Assembly: GCA_033558025.1 (NCBI GenBank)
Contig: JAUCEF010000001.1
Span: 3,348,001 to 3,412,000 of the forward strand
Direction of reading: 5' to 3'
DNA from: Phytophthora sp. 'mugwort'
Taxonomy: Eukaryota > Oomycota > Peronosporomycetes > Peronosporales > Peronosporaceae
DNA length: 64,000 nt
Position numbers and translations under genes: made by a program
The notes under the pieces: generated by a model
Told to the model about the DNA's origin: nothing
The model's input: the letters and a program-made list of their open reading frames with translations, nothing else
The model's database searches: none
Shown: piece after piece, positions 1 through 10,427 of the stretch
How the letters are laid out: every line of letters begins with the position of its first letter
How positions within the stretch are numbered: the stretch's first letter is position 1

Positions 1-1
1 G

Positions 2-1021
2 AAACACGTCCTGATGGTGCAGTCGTTTAGGAGGATGAGTTCGAAGGATGTCGGACCGGCGGAGGCGTGCGGGAAGATTCGGGTGGGGGATATTCTGCAT
101 GCTGTGGATGGAGAGGATGTGTGCTCGCTTCAGCAGTTGCATGGGAAACTGGCAGGTAGACTGGGGAAAAGGAAAAAGTTTGTGTTGCTGCGTTTCCTGC
201 GACCAGTGGCAGTGCCAGTAAACCCAGATACGTCTAGAACGTCCTTTTTCGATGGAAGACGTCGACCAGTCGATGCAAGAGAGACAAATTGGTCGGAAGC
301 TGACGCACTTCTTCATGGCAACCCACAGATCGCGACTCTTGTTAGAAAACTAGCCACCACCAATAGACTTTTGCAGGAGCAGCTCATAGCCAGCCGACTC
401 AAGCAAGAAGAGCAGAATATCCAGCTGGACCAGCTTCATGCGTTATATGCACGCACACAAGCAGAAGGCCTACCGCTGTTTTCACTCTCCAAGTCTATCC
501 GCCCGTTTTCGCGCAAGTCTACCTCGGTTGCTGGTGATCGCTTAGAGAAGCCAATTCCTACCAAAATCCAGACTGAAGTGATTGAGGCTGTTAGCGCGGA
601 GTATGCCCGACTCCAGCAAGAGTTCCAGTTGCAGCATATGCTCGATAAGCAGGAGCTAGAGCGGAAATACGCAGAAAAAGTCGGAAACTTGGAGGAAGCA
701 ATGACTAAAAAGGTAGAGATGCTGGAAGCTGGATTTCAACACGCACTTCAGCAGTTCGATGATGATCACCAGTGTCCGTGTTGTTGTCAAAGAGCTATCC
801 CAGAATTCTCGGACATGAGTGGCGATAGCGATGTATCCTTGCAAATTTCTCATACTTTTAGTGAAGATGTTGAGAATACCGGCTCTATCAGATCCGTGGA
901 ATCTACGGTGCAGCTGAAGGAGGGACAAACAGTACGACAGATCCTAGGCTTCCTGGAGACATATCAGGAGATTAAGCATGCGCGGCAGGAAAACTTCAGA
1001 CACTCAACTCGCTTACAATAG
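2..1021 (+). CDS. PDZ-domain and coiled-coil protein, 5' end outside window
   Basis: The frame is open from the left edge and ends at TAG 1019-1021. The first Met in the window (base 14) lies inside a PDZ fold: the strand after the carboxylate-binding loop and the IRVGDILHAVDGEDV core are present, but the GLGF-type loop is not, so the true start is upstream. After the PDZ remnant (about residues 1-65, counting from Met 14) come two heptad-rich stretches (about 100-145 and 187-250) that read as coiled coil, then a Cys cluster (CPCCC) and a Ser/Glu-rich tail. PDZ domains bind C-terminal peptides, so a scaffolding role is inferred; no enzyme domain is visible. No frameshift or internal stop is seen, in contrast to the mobile elements that follow. 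I am confident it is coding and less sure of its exact role. Confidence 0.8.
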   Translation, partial: KHVLMVQSFRRMSSKDVGPAEACGKIRVGDILHAVDGEDVCSLQQLHGKLAGRLGKRKKFVLLRFLRPVAVPVNPDTSRTSFFDGRRRPVDARETNWSEADALLHGNPQIATLVRKLATTNRLLQEQLIASRLKQEEQNIQLDQLHALYARTQAEGLPLFSLSKSIRPFSRKSTSVAGDRLEKPIPTKIQTEVIEAVSAEYARLQQEFQLQHMLDKQELERKYAEKVGNLEEAMTKKVEMLEAGFQHALQQFDDDHQCPCCCQRAIPEFSDMSGDSDVSLQISHTFSEDVENTGSIRSVESTVQLKEGQTVRQILGFLETYQEIKHARQENFRHSTRLQ

Positions 1022-2646
1022 GCACTTCGTCACTCGATGCAAAGGGCGAAATGTAAGCAATTATTAAAACGCGAGGACTTCTATAGACGCAGTATGTTCA
1101 CCGAAACACCCACATTAACTGTGGGAGTTCAAAAGATTCTTGCCATGGTTCTCACTAGCATACAAGATTGAGATGCAACTTCGATTCCTTGGCATTTACT
1201 TTGGATCTCCGATAACTACATTTAAACACCGCGCAGTAAAATGGCAAACAATACCATAAAATCGCCTAGTTTCGCGAGTACGTTGAGGTTTCCAAGGGTC
1301 ATTTACGGGTTAAAGTGGTTACTACCTTGCTGCAACGCTCTCGTCTTTATTATACTAGGTGTCCACCAAACGTTGTTGGAAAGGGGCTGTCCATAATGTG
1401 CAGAGCGCATCAAGAACTCGCCCCCCCCCCGCCCATATGAAGAGCGTCTATGGTGTCTAGCGGCACGGGTCTCCTAGAGTACCAGAATGCGAGTGTGATG
1501 AACCCGCAGAGCCATGCTATCAGGATCCATTAACCAGAGTTGCCTGTGACGGAGCTTCTCAATCTACTGTAAAACCTGGGATTGTGCCCAATCCCTCTAA
1601 TGATGCCCCACCACCCCAAGGTTGGATAAATGTAGTGCCCCACTCTATTTATATTTTTTAGAATTTTCAGAATTGTCAGATCGGGGCCAGCATAAATTAA
1701 TTGCCATTGGCGAGTTGCTACAGTAGGTCAACATCAAGTGGCGACGCCAGTCGAGCTTAGGGAGCAACTTTTCACCTTTCATTGCCAATTTGGAGTCGTG
1801 CTGATAACACCCAAGTTCATGGTGGAAAGAAGCTGTCTGTAGTCCAAGAACTGGAGGCTTCGAGCGTCCGGTTATGAAGAAGCATAAGCTCGACAGGAAG
1901 ACATCGAGCACGTGCAGCAGGTGACCAAGGAGTACAATACAACATTTAGTACTCGAACATTTACAACATGAAAGAGACTGCTTTGTTCATTTTTCACAAT
2001 CGCAACACGAGAATCGAATTCCGTGTGGCCAAGGACGTCAACGTGAAGTCGTTCGTCTTCGCGAAGGGGTCAAGACTCAATCCCCCATCCCTTTAATAGT
2101 GCCCCACCTGTTATAGTGCTCCATGTAAGCTACATGTAACGTAGTGCCCCACGGGGCAGTATCGCAGGTCTTACAGTACAATATTGGACGTTGTATATAT
2201 ATTCATCCATCTGCCCTTATAACTACCATCCTTACGCCAGCGTAGCCCACGAATAATGGCGAATCCTCCAGCGTACAGCATTGCTAATCCTAGATATACT
2301 TCTTATCCCAGATGGGGGGTATCTAATGACTTTTTTTGAGCTAAGAACGCTCATAGTAGAAACCAAGTGCGAAGCAAAACCTTATATGTAAATGTCTTTG
2401 AAGTCATACCCGCTCGGGACACCACAGCCGACCGCAGGTCCCAGGTCCTCTGTTTAGCGACTCGTCCTAACCGCTGTCCAGCTTTAGGATACGAAATCAA
2501 GGCAAAGATCGGGAGTTGTTCGAAGATTAACAAGAAAAGCGAGGGACACCGAGAACTCCTCAAACTAGCTCACAGTAATGGGGCTTCGCCCAATTAGCAT
2601 CAACCTTGTTGTTCTCCAAACTCAACTGTACAGGAGGTTGTAGTAT
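1022..2646. other. intergenic, decayed repeats, no gene
   Basis: No convincing coding region is seen. The 10-mer AGTGCCCCAC occurs at 1634-1643, 2098-2107 and 2143-2152, with a variant near 1603, which suggests remnants of one repeat family. A C-rich run lies near 1420-1432. Short ORFs here have no recognisable domain. Confidence 0.5.
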
Positions 2647-3089
2647 TGTAACGGTTACATGAAGAGTGCCTAGTCACTCTTCAGAGCAAGTGTACCCAAG
2701 TACACTAAGTGATGTTACCAAACATCACCATGACGTCGACGATAATGACGTCATGGGTAGGTACCACAGATATGGTACAAAGACCTCAGAGCCACTCAAT
2801 AGGATAACATGTAGGATACTTTACAGCTGACTAATAGTTAGTATGTAGACGCATTAAAAAGGGTCACCGAATAAATATATTCAGTCTTAAATCTACCTAA
2901 TTCTGGTAACAGTCCCACAGGCCAGGGACTAGTGAACTGCCGTTCACTGAGAGTTTGTATACTCTCCGGAAGTCACATTTCCTGTGCGCAAGGTGTTGTG
3001 TGTCCCGCCACAAGTATAGTAGACATACTAAGGGTGGAGAGCTGTCATATTTGTTCGGTTAGATATTATTCGGATCGTTTGCGGGTCTG
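2647..3089 (+). repeat. 5' LTR of gypsy copy 1
   Basis: 443 bp, matching 10428-10871 with only a handful of differences (for example near the first 25 bases and around 2858-2876). It contains a palindrome-like start (TGTAACGG...TTACA). The last 33 bases (3057-3089) closely match the MULE terminal motif described at 18768-18801. The 3' boundary is taken as the last base shared by both LTRs; no typical CA end is seen. Confidence 0.88.
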
Positions 3090-3119
3090 AACGACTCATA
3101 GTTCGAGTCCGTTCGTAAG

Positions 3120-4043
3120 ATGACTGGCATCTTTGGAATGAATGCCTTGAGCAGCTTGGCGTCGTCAACGCAAGCAGAGCAGGTCGAGCGCGTGACCGCG
3201 TTCGACATGTACAAGCGGGAGCTCATCGAACATCATCAGAGCAACCTGCAAGTTCCGGCCGCAGAGCCGAAACCGGTCTACCCCAAGCCGCTGAGGCTGA
3301 AGGTAAACCCATATGAAGGGAAGGAAGGTGAAAACCTTCACTTATGGGTGCGAGAAGTCGAGCTCGCAATGAATGCTGCTCTCATCTCCTCGGAGCACTT
3401 CCGAGTGGCTTTTGCCCTCTCCAACCTTAGCAGGCGTGCTAAGAGTTGGGCGTATACGCGGGAAGCGACAACGCCTGGATGCTTCGCATCCTGGGATCAG
3501 CTGTGTGAACAGCTCAGAGCCGCGTTCCTCCCGGCGAACTATGAGTACCGCCAGCGGTCACGCTTCCTGTCATGTAAACAGGGAAGACGTGAGCTGCACG
3601 AGTACATCCAGGAGATGCGGGAGCTCACTGCATCCCTCGTGGGAAACCCAGTCCATGAACACATCAAGGTGACGGTGTTCTTGGACGGCCTAAGAGTGGG
3701 CCCGGCCCGCACTCAGCTATTTTGGATGCAGGCCAATACTCTGGAAAAGGCGATCCAGGTCGCCCTCCAAGAGGAGTACAGTCACCTCCAGGCACGCACG
3801 CCGGCGGTGATGTGGCCACGGGCAGCGATACCAAGTCGTGGGGCCCCGAGCGGGCCAGTTGCCATGGAATTTGGGCTCGATGAGCAGCATGATATTCGCT
3901 GCTATAGCTGTGGTAAGCTAGGGCACATGGCACGTTCCTGTCCTGTGGGGGGACAACGAAAGCGCTTCCCTCCCAAGCCCGTCGCGCTCAAGGGTCGCTG
4001 GCAGAGGCCGCGACCCCACGGGCAGGGGAACGAAGGACACTAA
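3120..4043 (+). CDS. gag: gypsy Gag polyprotein
   Basis: 307 residues, ATG to TAA, starting 30 bp after the 5' LTR. Residues about 70-200 form a Retrotrans_gag-type capsid region (WVREVELAMNAAL near its start, YRQRSRFLSCKQGR further on). A single zinc knuckle CYSCGKLGHMARSC starts at residue 261 (C-x2-C-x4-H-x4-C), followed by a basic tail. Gag packages the element RNA and forms the intracellular particle. The second copy at 44844-45790 is the same protein broken by stops. This is the only long intact frame left in copy 1; the stop at 4041-4043 separates it from the protease frame. Confidence 0.88.
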   Translation: MTGIFGMNALSSLASSTQAEQVERVTAFDMYKRELIEHHQSNLQVPAAEPKPVYPKPLRLKVNPYEGKEGENLHLWVREVELAMNAALISSEHFRVAFALSNLSRRAKSWAYTREATTPGCFASWDQLCEQLRAAFLPANYEYRQRSRFLSCKQGRRELHEYIQEMRELTASLVGNPVHEHIKVTVFLDGLRVGPARTQLFWMQANTLEKAIQVALQEEYSHLQARTPAVMWPRAAIPSRGAPSGPVAMEFGLDEQHDIRCYSCGKLGHMARSCPVGGQRKRFPPKPVALKGRWQRPRPHGQGNEGH

Positions 4044-4113
4044 TAGGGGCAGGGCGCTCTACTGGGGAAGGTCTAAGTCTTCATGAGCGGTGCGAGGGAG
4101 GCGCGCACCATGA

Positions 4114-4480
4114 AGAGTTAGCCCCTGAGAGTCTTTGCACTCTCGAATCTAAGCAGGGCAGCGTTGGGCTGCTAGTAGTACACGTAAGTGTACGGGGATA
4201 TACCCATCCCTTCCGAGTCTTGATAGACCCCGGGGTGTCGAAGAACTTCGCACGCCGCCAGACTGTTGCGGGGAACAGCAACAAGTTGGCCGATGCTTTA
4301 CGCGAAAGCAAAGCAACGGGACAGTGTCAGTACAACTGACCGACGGAACGGTGATTACCGTTCCAACGATCCATGTGGGTCTAGCTCCAAAGTTCGAGTA
4401 TTTCGACCGCATGGAGAAGTTTACTGTCCTAGAGATGGACAAGGATCCTGGACATGCCGTGGCCCGAGAAACATGAGCCA
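4114..4480 (+). pseudogene. gypsy aspartic protease region, frameshifted
   Basis: The reading around VLIDPGVSKNF is the retropepsin-like position after Gag. The usual D-S/T-G triad reads D-P-G here and in copy 2, so the active-site residue after the catalytic Asp is replaced in both. Relative to copy 2 (45601-46185), one base is missing near 4309 in a run reading AAAGCAACGGG, which breaks the frame. The region then ends at a TGA after VARET in both copies. Assignment rests on position, motif and the matching copy. Confidence 0.75.
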
Positions 4481-4782
4481 TGGATCGATTGGTGAAACAA
4501 AGCCATCGGGGCCACCCGGCCTGCAGTCACTGGCAGAGCATTGGTGAGTCATGTTCTCACCTCTTCCAGGAAGTGGGGCGTCCGAAAGGGACGCCGAGAT
4601 GCAAGAGCATCCAGTGAATTTTTGGAAGCCGCCGACGTATTGAGCGACTCCCTAGAAGCGGTGGCAGCAGAAGCTACAACTGGTCGAGTGCGGTAGTCCT
4701 TGCAGGATAGCCCTCGACCCCCGCCGGATCTAGACCGGCGGCTGAGGCTTCAAGAGTGGCGGTGCCCGGAGGCACCGACCAG

Positions 4783-5071
4783 GTGGGTAACCCTAGGTCC
4801 ACACCAAGTCACCCAGACAGAAACTGGCGAGGAAGACGTGCGAGTCGCTTCCTGCGTGGGAAACCATGTTCGACACGGAGTCACCTAGACTGAAAATGGC
4901 GAGGAAGGCGCAAAATGCGCCTTCTGTGTGGGTAACCTTGTTCCACACCAGGTCGCCCAGACCTTAACTTAGGAAAAAACGGCGAGACGCACTTGTTGTG
5001 TGGGTAACCATGTTTCACACGAAGCCCTAGAGGCTTTGGACGTCGTCTATGAGACGTCCGCATACATTAGT
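4783..5071 (+). repeat. 72-bp tandem repeat in protease-RT linker
   Basis: Four units start with GTGGGTAACC or GTGGGAAACC at 4783, 4856, 4928 and 5000, so the period is 73, 72 and 72 bp, and the last unit is partial. A period of 24 codons preserves a reading frame whose units repeat CVGN[HL]V-x-H with an extra Cys just before. In-frame stops (TAG near 4886, TAA near 4968) are present, so it is no longer a continuous frame. The identical array occurs at 46493-46781. Confidence 0.8.
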
Positions 5072-5208
5072 AACGAAGTACCACGTTGCGATCGCCGTCG
5101 ACGACATAGTCGACACCGCAAGTCGAGTCTGAAGTCACTTCAGACCGGAGTCGCTTTAAACTCCCCGGAATCCATGGCCCGGGGTCTTCCAACGCGGCCA
5201 GTCGAAGG

Positions 5209-6312
5209 GTGTTATCAGACCTCGACGGCGTGATCGGCCATAAGGTCAAGACAGGAGGCATCAAGCTAGAGCCGCTGCCAGAGGTGTCAGAGCTTCTGAA
5301 CCTCAAAGAGTTGACGCCGAAAGATGTCCTGGCCGACCTGAAGGCAGGGGAAATCGCGGAGGTGGTACTCTTGAAGCAAGAGTCCACTCCAGAGGAACTG
5401 AATTCCTCCTCGATTATGGACGAGGGCGTCCTGGAGGTATTCTCCTCCCAGCGTGCCTCGCGCTTGGGTTCTGAGATTCTCAAGGTCCCAAAGGATCCAG
5501 TGTATCCTTTGATGAAGGAGTTCGAGGACGTGGTGTCCAAGGATCCACCGCCTCAAGTCCCACCGGATTGTGGGATCAGGCACGAGATCAATCTCGTGCC
5601 GGGTACAAAGTACTGTGTCACCCGACAATGGCCACTGCCTCGGGAGCAGTGCGAGGTCATTGATGCCTTCGTCGCCGCAAAGGCCAAGGCAGGCAGGTGC
5701 GGGACTCGAAATCCCCGCACTCGACTCCAACCTTCTGCGTTCAGAAGCCGAACGAGAAGTGGCGTCTGGTTCATGCTTTAATAAGCTGAACAGCGCAACG
5801 GTGCCGGACTAGACACCCATCCCACGAAAGGATGTGTTGTTAAATAACATGGCCGGGTGCGAGTTACACAGTGCCCTGAATCTGGTGGACGGATACTACC
5901 AGAACCTGATGCGCGAGAGCGACATCCCGCTCACCGCAGTGAGCACCCTGAGCGGTATACTGTGGGAGTGGCTGGTGATGCCACATGGCTTGTCTAATGC
6001 CCCGGCGACGTTCAATCGCCTGGTCACGCAGTTGTTTAGACCACTGCGTGCGTACGCACAGTCGTACTTCGACGACATTTTCGTCCATAGCCGTGCCGAG
6101 AGAGGCAAGACGGCTATGGAGGTGCTGCATTTGGAGCACCTCCGTCGAGTGTTGGAGATCATGAGATCGAACAAGCTCTATGCCAACATCGACAAGTGCG
6201 TCTTCTCGGCGCAAGAGATCAAAGCTCTCGGTTGCTTCGTTAGCAACGTCGGCGTTCGAGCCGACCCGGAGAAGGTCAAAGTCATTTCGGCTCGGCCAAC
6301 GCCAAGGTCCTA
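5209..6312 (+). pseudogene. gypsy reverse transcriptase, broken
   Basis: The first part (5209-5690) encodes the pre-RT region and N-terminal fingers (INLVPGTKYCVTRQWPLP). A frame break near 5694 precedes the QKPNEKWRLVHAF segment, and a stop near 5810 follows. The palm continues from 5834: the motif A position reads ALNLVDGYYQ, where the catalytic Asp is Asn (copy 2 keeps LDVVDGYY). PHGLSNAPATFNRL matches motif B, and YFDDIFVHS is motif C with both Asp present. The frame stops at TAG 6311-6313. Lost motif A Asp plus frame breaks make it inactive. Confidence 0.85.
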
Positions 6313-6329
6313 GAAGGGCCTGGAAAAAA

Positions 6330-6608
6330 AAGAAGTGGCTGGGTTTAGCCAACTATCTCCATAAGTACAGCGAAGGGTACGCGGGTCTGGCTAGACCCTT
6401 GTCGGATCTTCTGAAGAAGGATACCGACTGGCGCTGGGGGCGTGAGCACCAGGAAGCCTTTGACAATGTCAAGGCGAGCCTACAGAAGGCGCCTGTCCTG
6501 GCACTGCCGGACGAGACGAAGGCATTAAGCGTCGTCTGTGATGCACCCGATTATGCAATCGGGTGTGCATTGCTGCAGCACAATGCAAAGCAGGACGTGA
6601 ACGAGTGA
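6330..6608 (+). pseudogene. gypsy RNase H (connection and first half)
   Basis: After the RT stop, frame 6180-6608 encodes NYLHKYSEGYAGLARPLSDL and DWRWGREHQEAFDNVK, which are typical of the tether to RNase H. It continues with a beta-strand ending SVVCDAPDYAIGCALLQH, where the first catalytic Asp of RNase H is expected (usually D-A-S). A stop at 6606-6608 cuts it. Bases 6609-6864 continue homologous but scrambled sequence (EYKPGKLNVLADSLS-like just before 6900). Confidence 0.78.
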
Positions 6609-6864
6609 TCTCGTTTCAGTCCAGGTAGCTCAAGGCTGCCGAACGGAACTACCCCGTTCATGACAAGGAGCCGCTTGCCATGAAGTACGCCCTTGTCAAG
6701 TTCCGGGTGCATCCTCCTGGGCTTCCAGCCCTTTGTAATCTACACAGATCGCGCATCATTACCGACGGCGACAAACTCGCCCCATCTGCCCCAAAGGATG
6801 GCAAGGTAGCTGTCCTTCTTCGCGAAATAACTTCCACGTCGAGTACAAGCCTGGCAAGCTCAAC

Positions 6865-8422
6865 GTGCTTGCCGATTCGTTGTCATGCAGGCCGGACTAT
6901 GAGCTGGCGAACATAGGTCGCGCCACGACCGATCTATATGATCAGATGTGCATGGCGTATCGGGGCGACGAAGCCCTGGTACCTTTGGTGCGTTTCCTGG
7001 CCACTGGCAAGGAAGCCAAGGGCGGGTGGCTCACGCCACGTCAGAGAGCTCGGATTCATCGATACGAGTGGGCCGGTGGCCTGCTCTACTATCGAGTGGA
7101 GCCCCATGAACCCCCTCGGGTAGTCGTTCCAAACGACGAGGATCTCAAGTTTGACATCGTACAGGAGGCGCACGATGCGTCGTCCAGCGGTCACTTGGGC
7201 CGCGAGAAGACCTTCCAATCGGTCTCTCAGTACTTTTGGTGGGCCCACATGTACAAGTGGGTCGCACAGTACGTGAAGACATGTGACACATGTCAGCGGA
7301 TGAAACCCGCCAGGTACGCCTCGGCTCCTTTGCAGAGCCTGCCCGTTCCAGCGGACTGCTGGAAGTCGATGAGTCTGGATTTCATCTTCGGACTTCCAGA
7401 GGACGGTCACGGAAACACCGGCATCCTGGTGTTCGTGTGCCGTCTGAGCAAGATGGTGCGTCTTGCTCCGGTCAAAGACACAGTGACCAGGGAACAGACT
7501 GCGAAGCTGTTCCTGGATGGTGTTTTCCGCCATCATAGTCTGCCGGAGACAATTGTCTCGGATCGTGACACGTGGTTTACCTCCATAGTCGGAACCGCGT
7601 TCTGGCGAACGCGGTTCCAACTACTTGGAAGGAGGCTGCACATGTCCACTGCCGATCATCCTCTTAAGGATGGGCAGACGGAGCGTGTCAACCGAGTGCT
7701 TGAGGTCACTCTACGCAGAGTTTTTTTGTGAGGAGACTCCTCGCATTTGGTCAGAACGCCTGCCAGTAGTTGAGTTTGCACTCAGCAATGTGGTTCACGC
7801 ATCGACCGGGTATACCCCGTTTTATCTGAATGGCTTACGCCATCCACGAGTGCCTCTCACTTTGCGAGGCAGCACCCTGTCTTCAGTCCTAAGTGGGGGA
7901 TAGGCTCGGAAAGCGCTTTCCGCCCAGGTCTCGGACTCCTTGCGGAAACAAGTGGAGTCTTCTATAGACACCAGGCTGAACGTAATCAGCCGTGTCCGTG
8001 ATGCCATGGCAGAGGCACAGGACAAACAAAAGGAGTACTCTGACAAGAAAGGAAGAGGAAACTTAAACGTGTTTAATGTGGGGGATTTAGCCCTACTAGA
8101 CACTAGGGACTTGCCAGTCGCCACGGTAAGTTCCGTTGGGAGCAACAAGCTGAAGCACCGCTTCATTCGACCCTTTGCGGTCCTGGACAGGCATGGTGCG
8201 GCATATACCATTGACTTGCCTAAGTCCATGGCGACCCACCCGACGTTCTACGTGGGCCGTCTGAAGCGTACCAGGACCCGCAGGGCTTGCAGACCCCAGC
8301 TCTACAAAGCAAGGCTGCGACGCTTGTCTCTGAGCGCGCCCAGAGCCAGAAGCCCAGGTCCCTTGTGTGGCTACGGAAGGGGCTCCATACGAAGGAACCC
8401 CGGCTGCATACGCCGAGTATGA
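6865..8422 (+). pseudogene. gypsy integrase, frameshifted near C-terminus
   Basis: Frame 6865-7731 carries the HHCC zinc-binding region (HDASSSGHLGREKTF and CDTCQRMKPAR), then the D,D,E core: SLDFIFGLPEDGHGNTGILV holds the first Asp, IVSDRDTWFTS the second and DGQTERVNR the Glu. The frame breaks at a run of T near 7725 and the rest (EFALSNVVHASTGYTPFYLN) continues in frame 7625-7903, stopping near 7903. Frame 7940-8422 holds the C-terminal part, including HPTFYVGRLKR before the chromodomain linker. The catalytic residues are present but the frame is broken at least twice. Confidence 0.87.
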
Positions 8423-8626
8423 GCAATAGTGATACGGCAGGGAGTACGCAGGAGGCGCTCCCGCCTGGGGCACAGGCCGTAGAAGGTCCAAGAGCGAGAG
8501 GCAACGCCCGTTGGACTCGGTCCATGGACGCCCAAAAGGCTTTCAGATGTTGGAAGATCTCGTCCAGGTCATTCGTGCGATGGTCGACCCGTCCTTCGAG
8601 GGCCGACGAGTCGTCGGCCAGACGAT

Positions 8627-10237
8627 TCATGTCGTCACGAATCGGCCGAAGACCCCAACACTCCCGGCCTGGGCGGCGGCAGCCCCCGCCCTCACCAAGT
8701 CCAAGCGCAATTCAAGCGCAAGGACTCGACGACGGAGAGCGGTGTTTTCAACGACACGAAGTGGAGCCGAAGGCGGCACACCAGGTCCTGAGCTGTACCG
8801 GAGGGGTGGCGCCTCATACTCGTACTCGTTCGAGGGCACCACCCCCTTTCCTCGATCGTAGTGGGTAGACCCACTACCGCGTGGAGCGTGTGCTCCAGGA
8901 GCGGCGCGTTCACGGGAAGCGCCAGCTCCGCGTGAAGTGGAGGGGGTACTCGGAAGCTGAGTGCTCCTGGGAGCCGTACGAACGGCTCCAGGCTCACTGC
9001 CCGAAGGCTGTCCCGATCTGGGAACAGAATCGGCGGCGGCTTCGTAAGTAGCTCGGGCTTTCTTGCCCGAACGGGGTGTGGTCGTAGAACCAAGACCATA
9101 TCCGCGCTCATCGTGAGCGCTAGAAGCAGAATGCTTCTGCAGTTCTCGAGAGAGCTGCCGTTTGCCTACCACATGGGCAAACTCAATACGCAGATCTCGG
9201 AGGTCAAGGATGGCCTCCAGGGTGAGATCCTGCCGGAGAACCTCGAGTTGTCCTTGTGAGCAGCGCGTAGATGCCCACTTCCGAAAGACGGCCTCGGCCT
9301 CTTGGAAAAAGCCACAGTGTGGGGGCATCACGGCTGGATAGCCCCACACAGGTCAGAGTCCCGACCGGAGCTCAGGCTTCTTTCGCCGGCTCGTGAACGC
9401 CTTGAGCGGGATGTTGTGCGGAGCCAGGAGCGCACACCGAGCAATGCTCACGTTTTGGAACAGGGGCTGCTTGGCCACCAGGTGGCGCTCATAAGCGCCC
9501 CGAGAAGAGCACCCGCCAAGACGCACGCGAGGACTCCCACGAACAGGTGAAGAGTACTTCACAGGCGACCGGGTCGCCGGGGACCGCGCTCCCGTATGAC
9601 GAGCAGCCTGATACTCTGATTGCTGCTCGTCGAGATCGTTGGAGATCTTTCGTCCGACTGGCCCTCTTCCTCCTCATCGGAAGAGTAATCGAAGAGTTCC
9701 TTGTTCGTGAGCGCGAGGGTTCCATACTTTTCACGGATCGGAGAACTGGAAGCAGCTCGCTGCTTGCGGCTGATTTCCGAGGCTGCTGCGGCCTTAGCAG
9801 CCTTTAAGCGGGTAGCTGCCTCAGCGAGCGTCAAGTTCTTCACCGGAGAACGAGGATTCTCTACGTCCTCCTTGGGTGAGCATGGGCTCCCCTGACCCTC
9901 GGCCGTCTTCGGCGCGTCGCCATCGTCGCCGTTATGGCTAGACAGCGGGGTACGGGACCCAAGCGAGTCCGACTGATCGGGTCGCCGTCAGACCCCTTGA
10001 CAAGGGGGATCTCGTTATCACCCCAGGACATGGGAGACTTGTCCGAGTCCTCATAGTCCACGAGGAGCTCAGGTCATCCTCAGGCGGTTCGACTGCCTTG
10101 GGGGTCACCTTGGATGCCACCTTGGTGGATCCCTTAGCGGCAGAGCCTTTGCCGGACGGCTTCGAGCTCTTAGCCTGCTGCTTGGAACCAACAGACTCGG
10201 CAGGTTTCGCACCGCTGCCAGACCGAGTCTTGGTCAT
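8627..10237 (-). pseudogene. antisense accessory ORF of gypsy element, several frameshifts
   Basis: On the minus strand, from ATG 10237-10235, a coherent protein can be followed through three frames. It starts with a Ser/Lys/Gly-rich N-terminus, then an acidic segment (SDKSPMSWGDNEIPL), an Ala-rich helix (NLTLAEAATRLKAAKAAAAS) and a Ser/Glu-rich part (KELFDYSSDEEEEGQ). After another break comes a frame running from 9562 through a stop at 9353 into 9349-8627, with hydrophilic helical sequence (EAVFRKWASTRCSQGQLEVL). Frame changes lie near 10060, 9940-9900 and 9560. Smooth composition across the breaks argues that it was once coding. I do not recognise the family. Its 3' part lies opposite the chromodomain. 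Confidence 0.5.
8872..9051 (+). pseudogene. integrase C-terminal chromodomain
   Basis: A 59-codon stretch ending at TAG 9049-9051 reads HYRVERVLQERR, then LRVKWRGYSEAECSWEPYER. This is a chromodomain with its aromatic residues (Y, W, W). It is separated from the upstream integrase tail in the same frame by a TAG at 8866-8868 and lacks its own start. Chromodomains on chromoviral integrases steer insertion to methylated-histone chromatin in better-studied elements. An antisense frame is open across the same bases. Confidence 0.82.
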
Positions 10238-10427
10238 GCTTAAGGCTGACGTGGAAACCGAAGAAGAAGAAGAAAAGCACGCGGAAGTGCTCGGGCTCAA
10301 AAGGAAATAAGCCGGCTGCGGAAACCAACCGCAGCGAAGTCGATGTAATACGACTTGGAGAGTGAAAGACGGAGATTTCTTTTCACTGCCCTGGATGGTC
10401 GGTAAACCGAACCTAAGTGGGGGAGGA

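Noticed and set aside
4783..5071. CRISPR-like array
   Set aside because: Units are tandem without unique spacers, lie in a retrotransposon, and the genome is eukaryotic.
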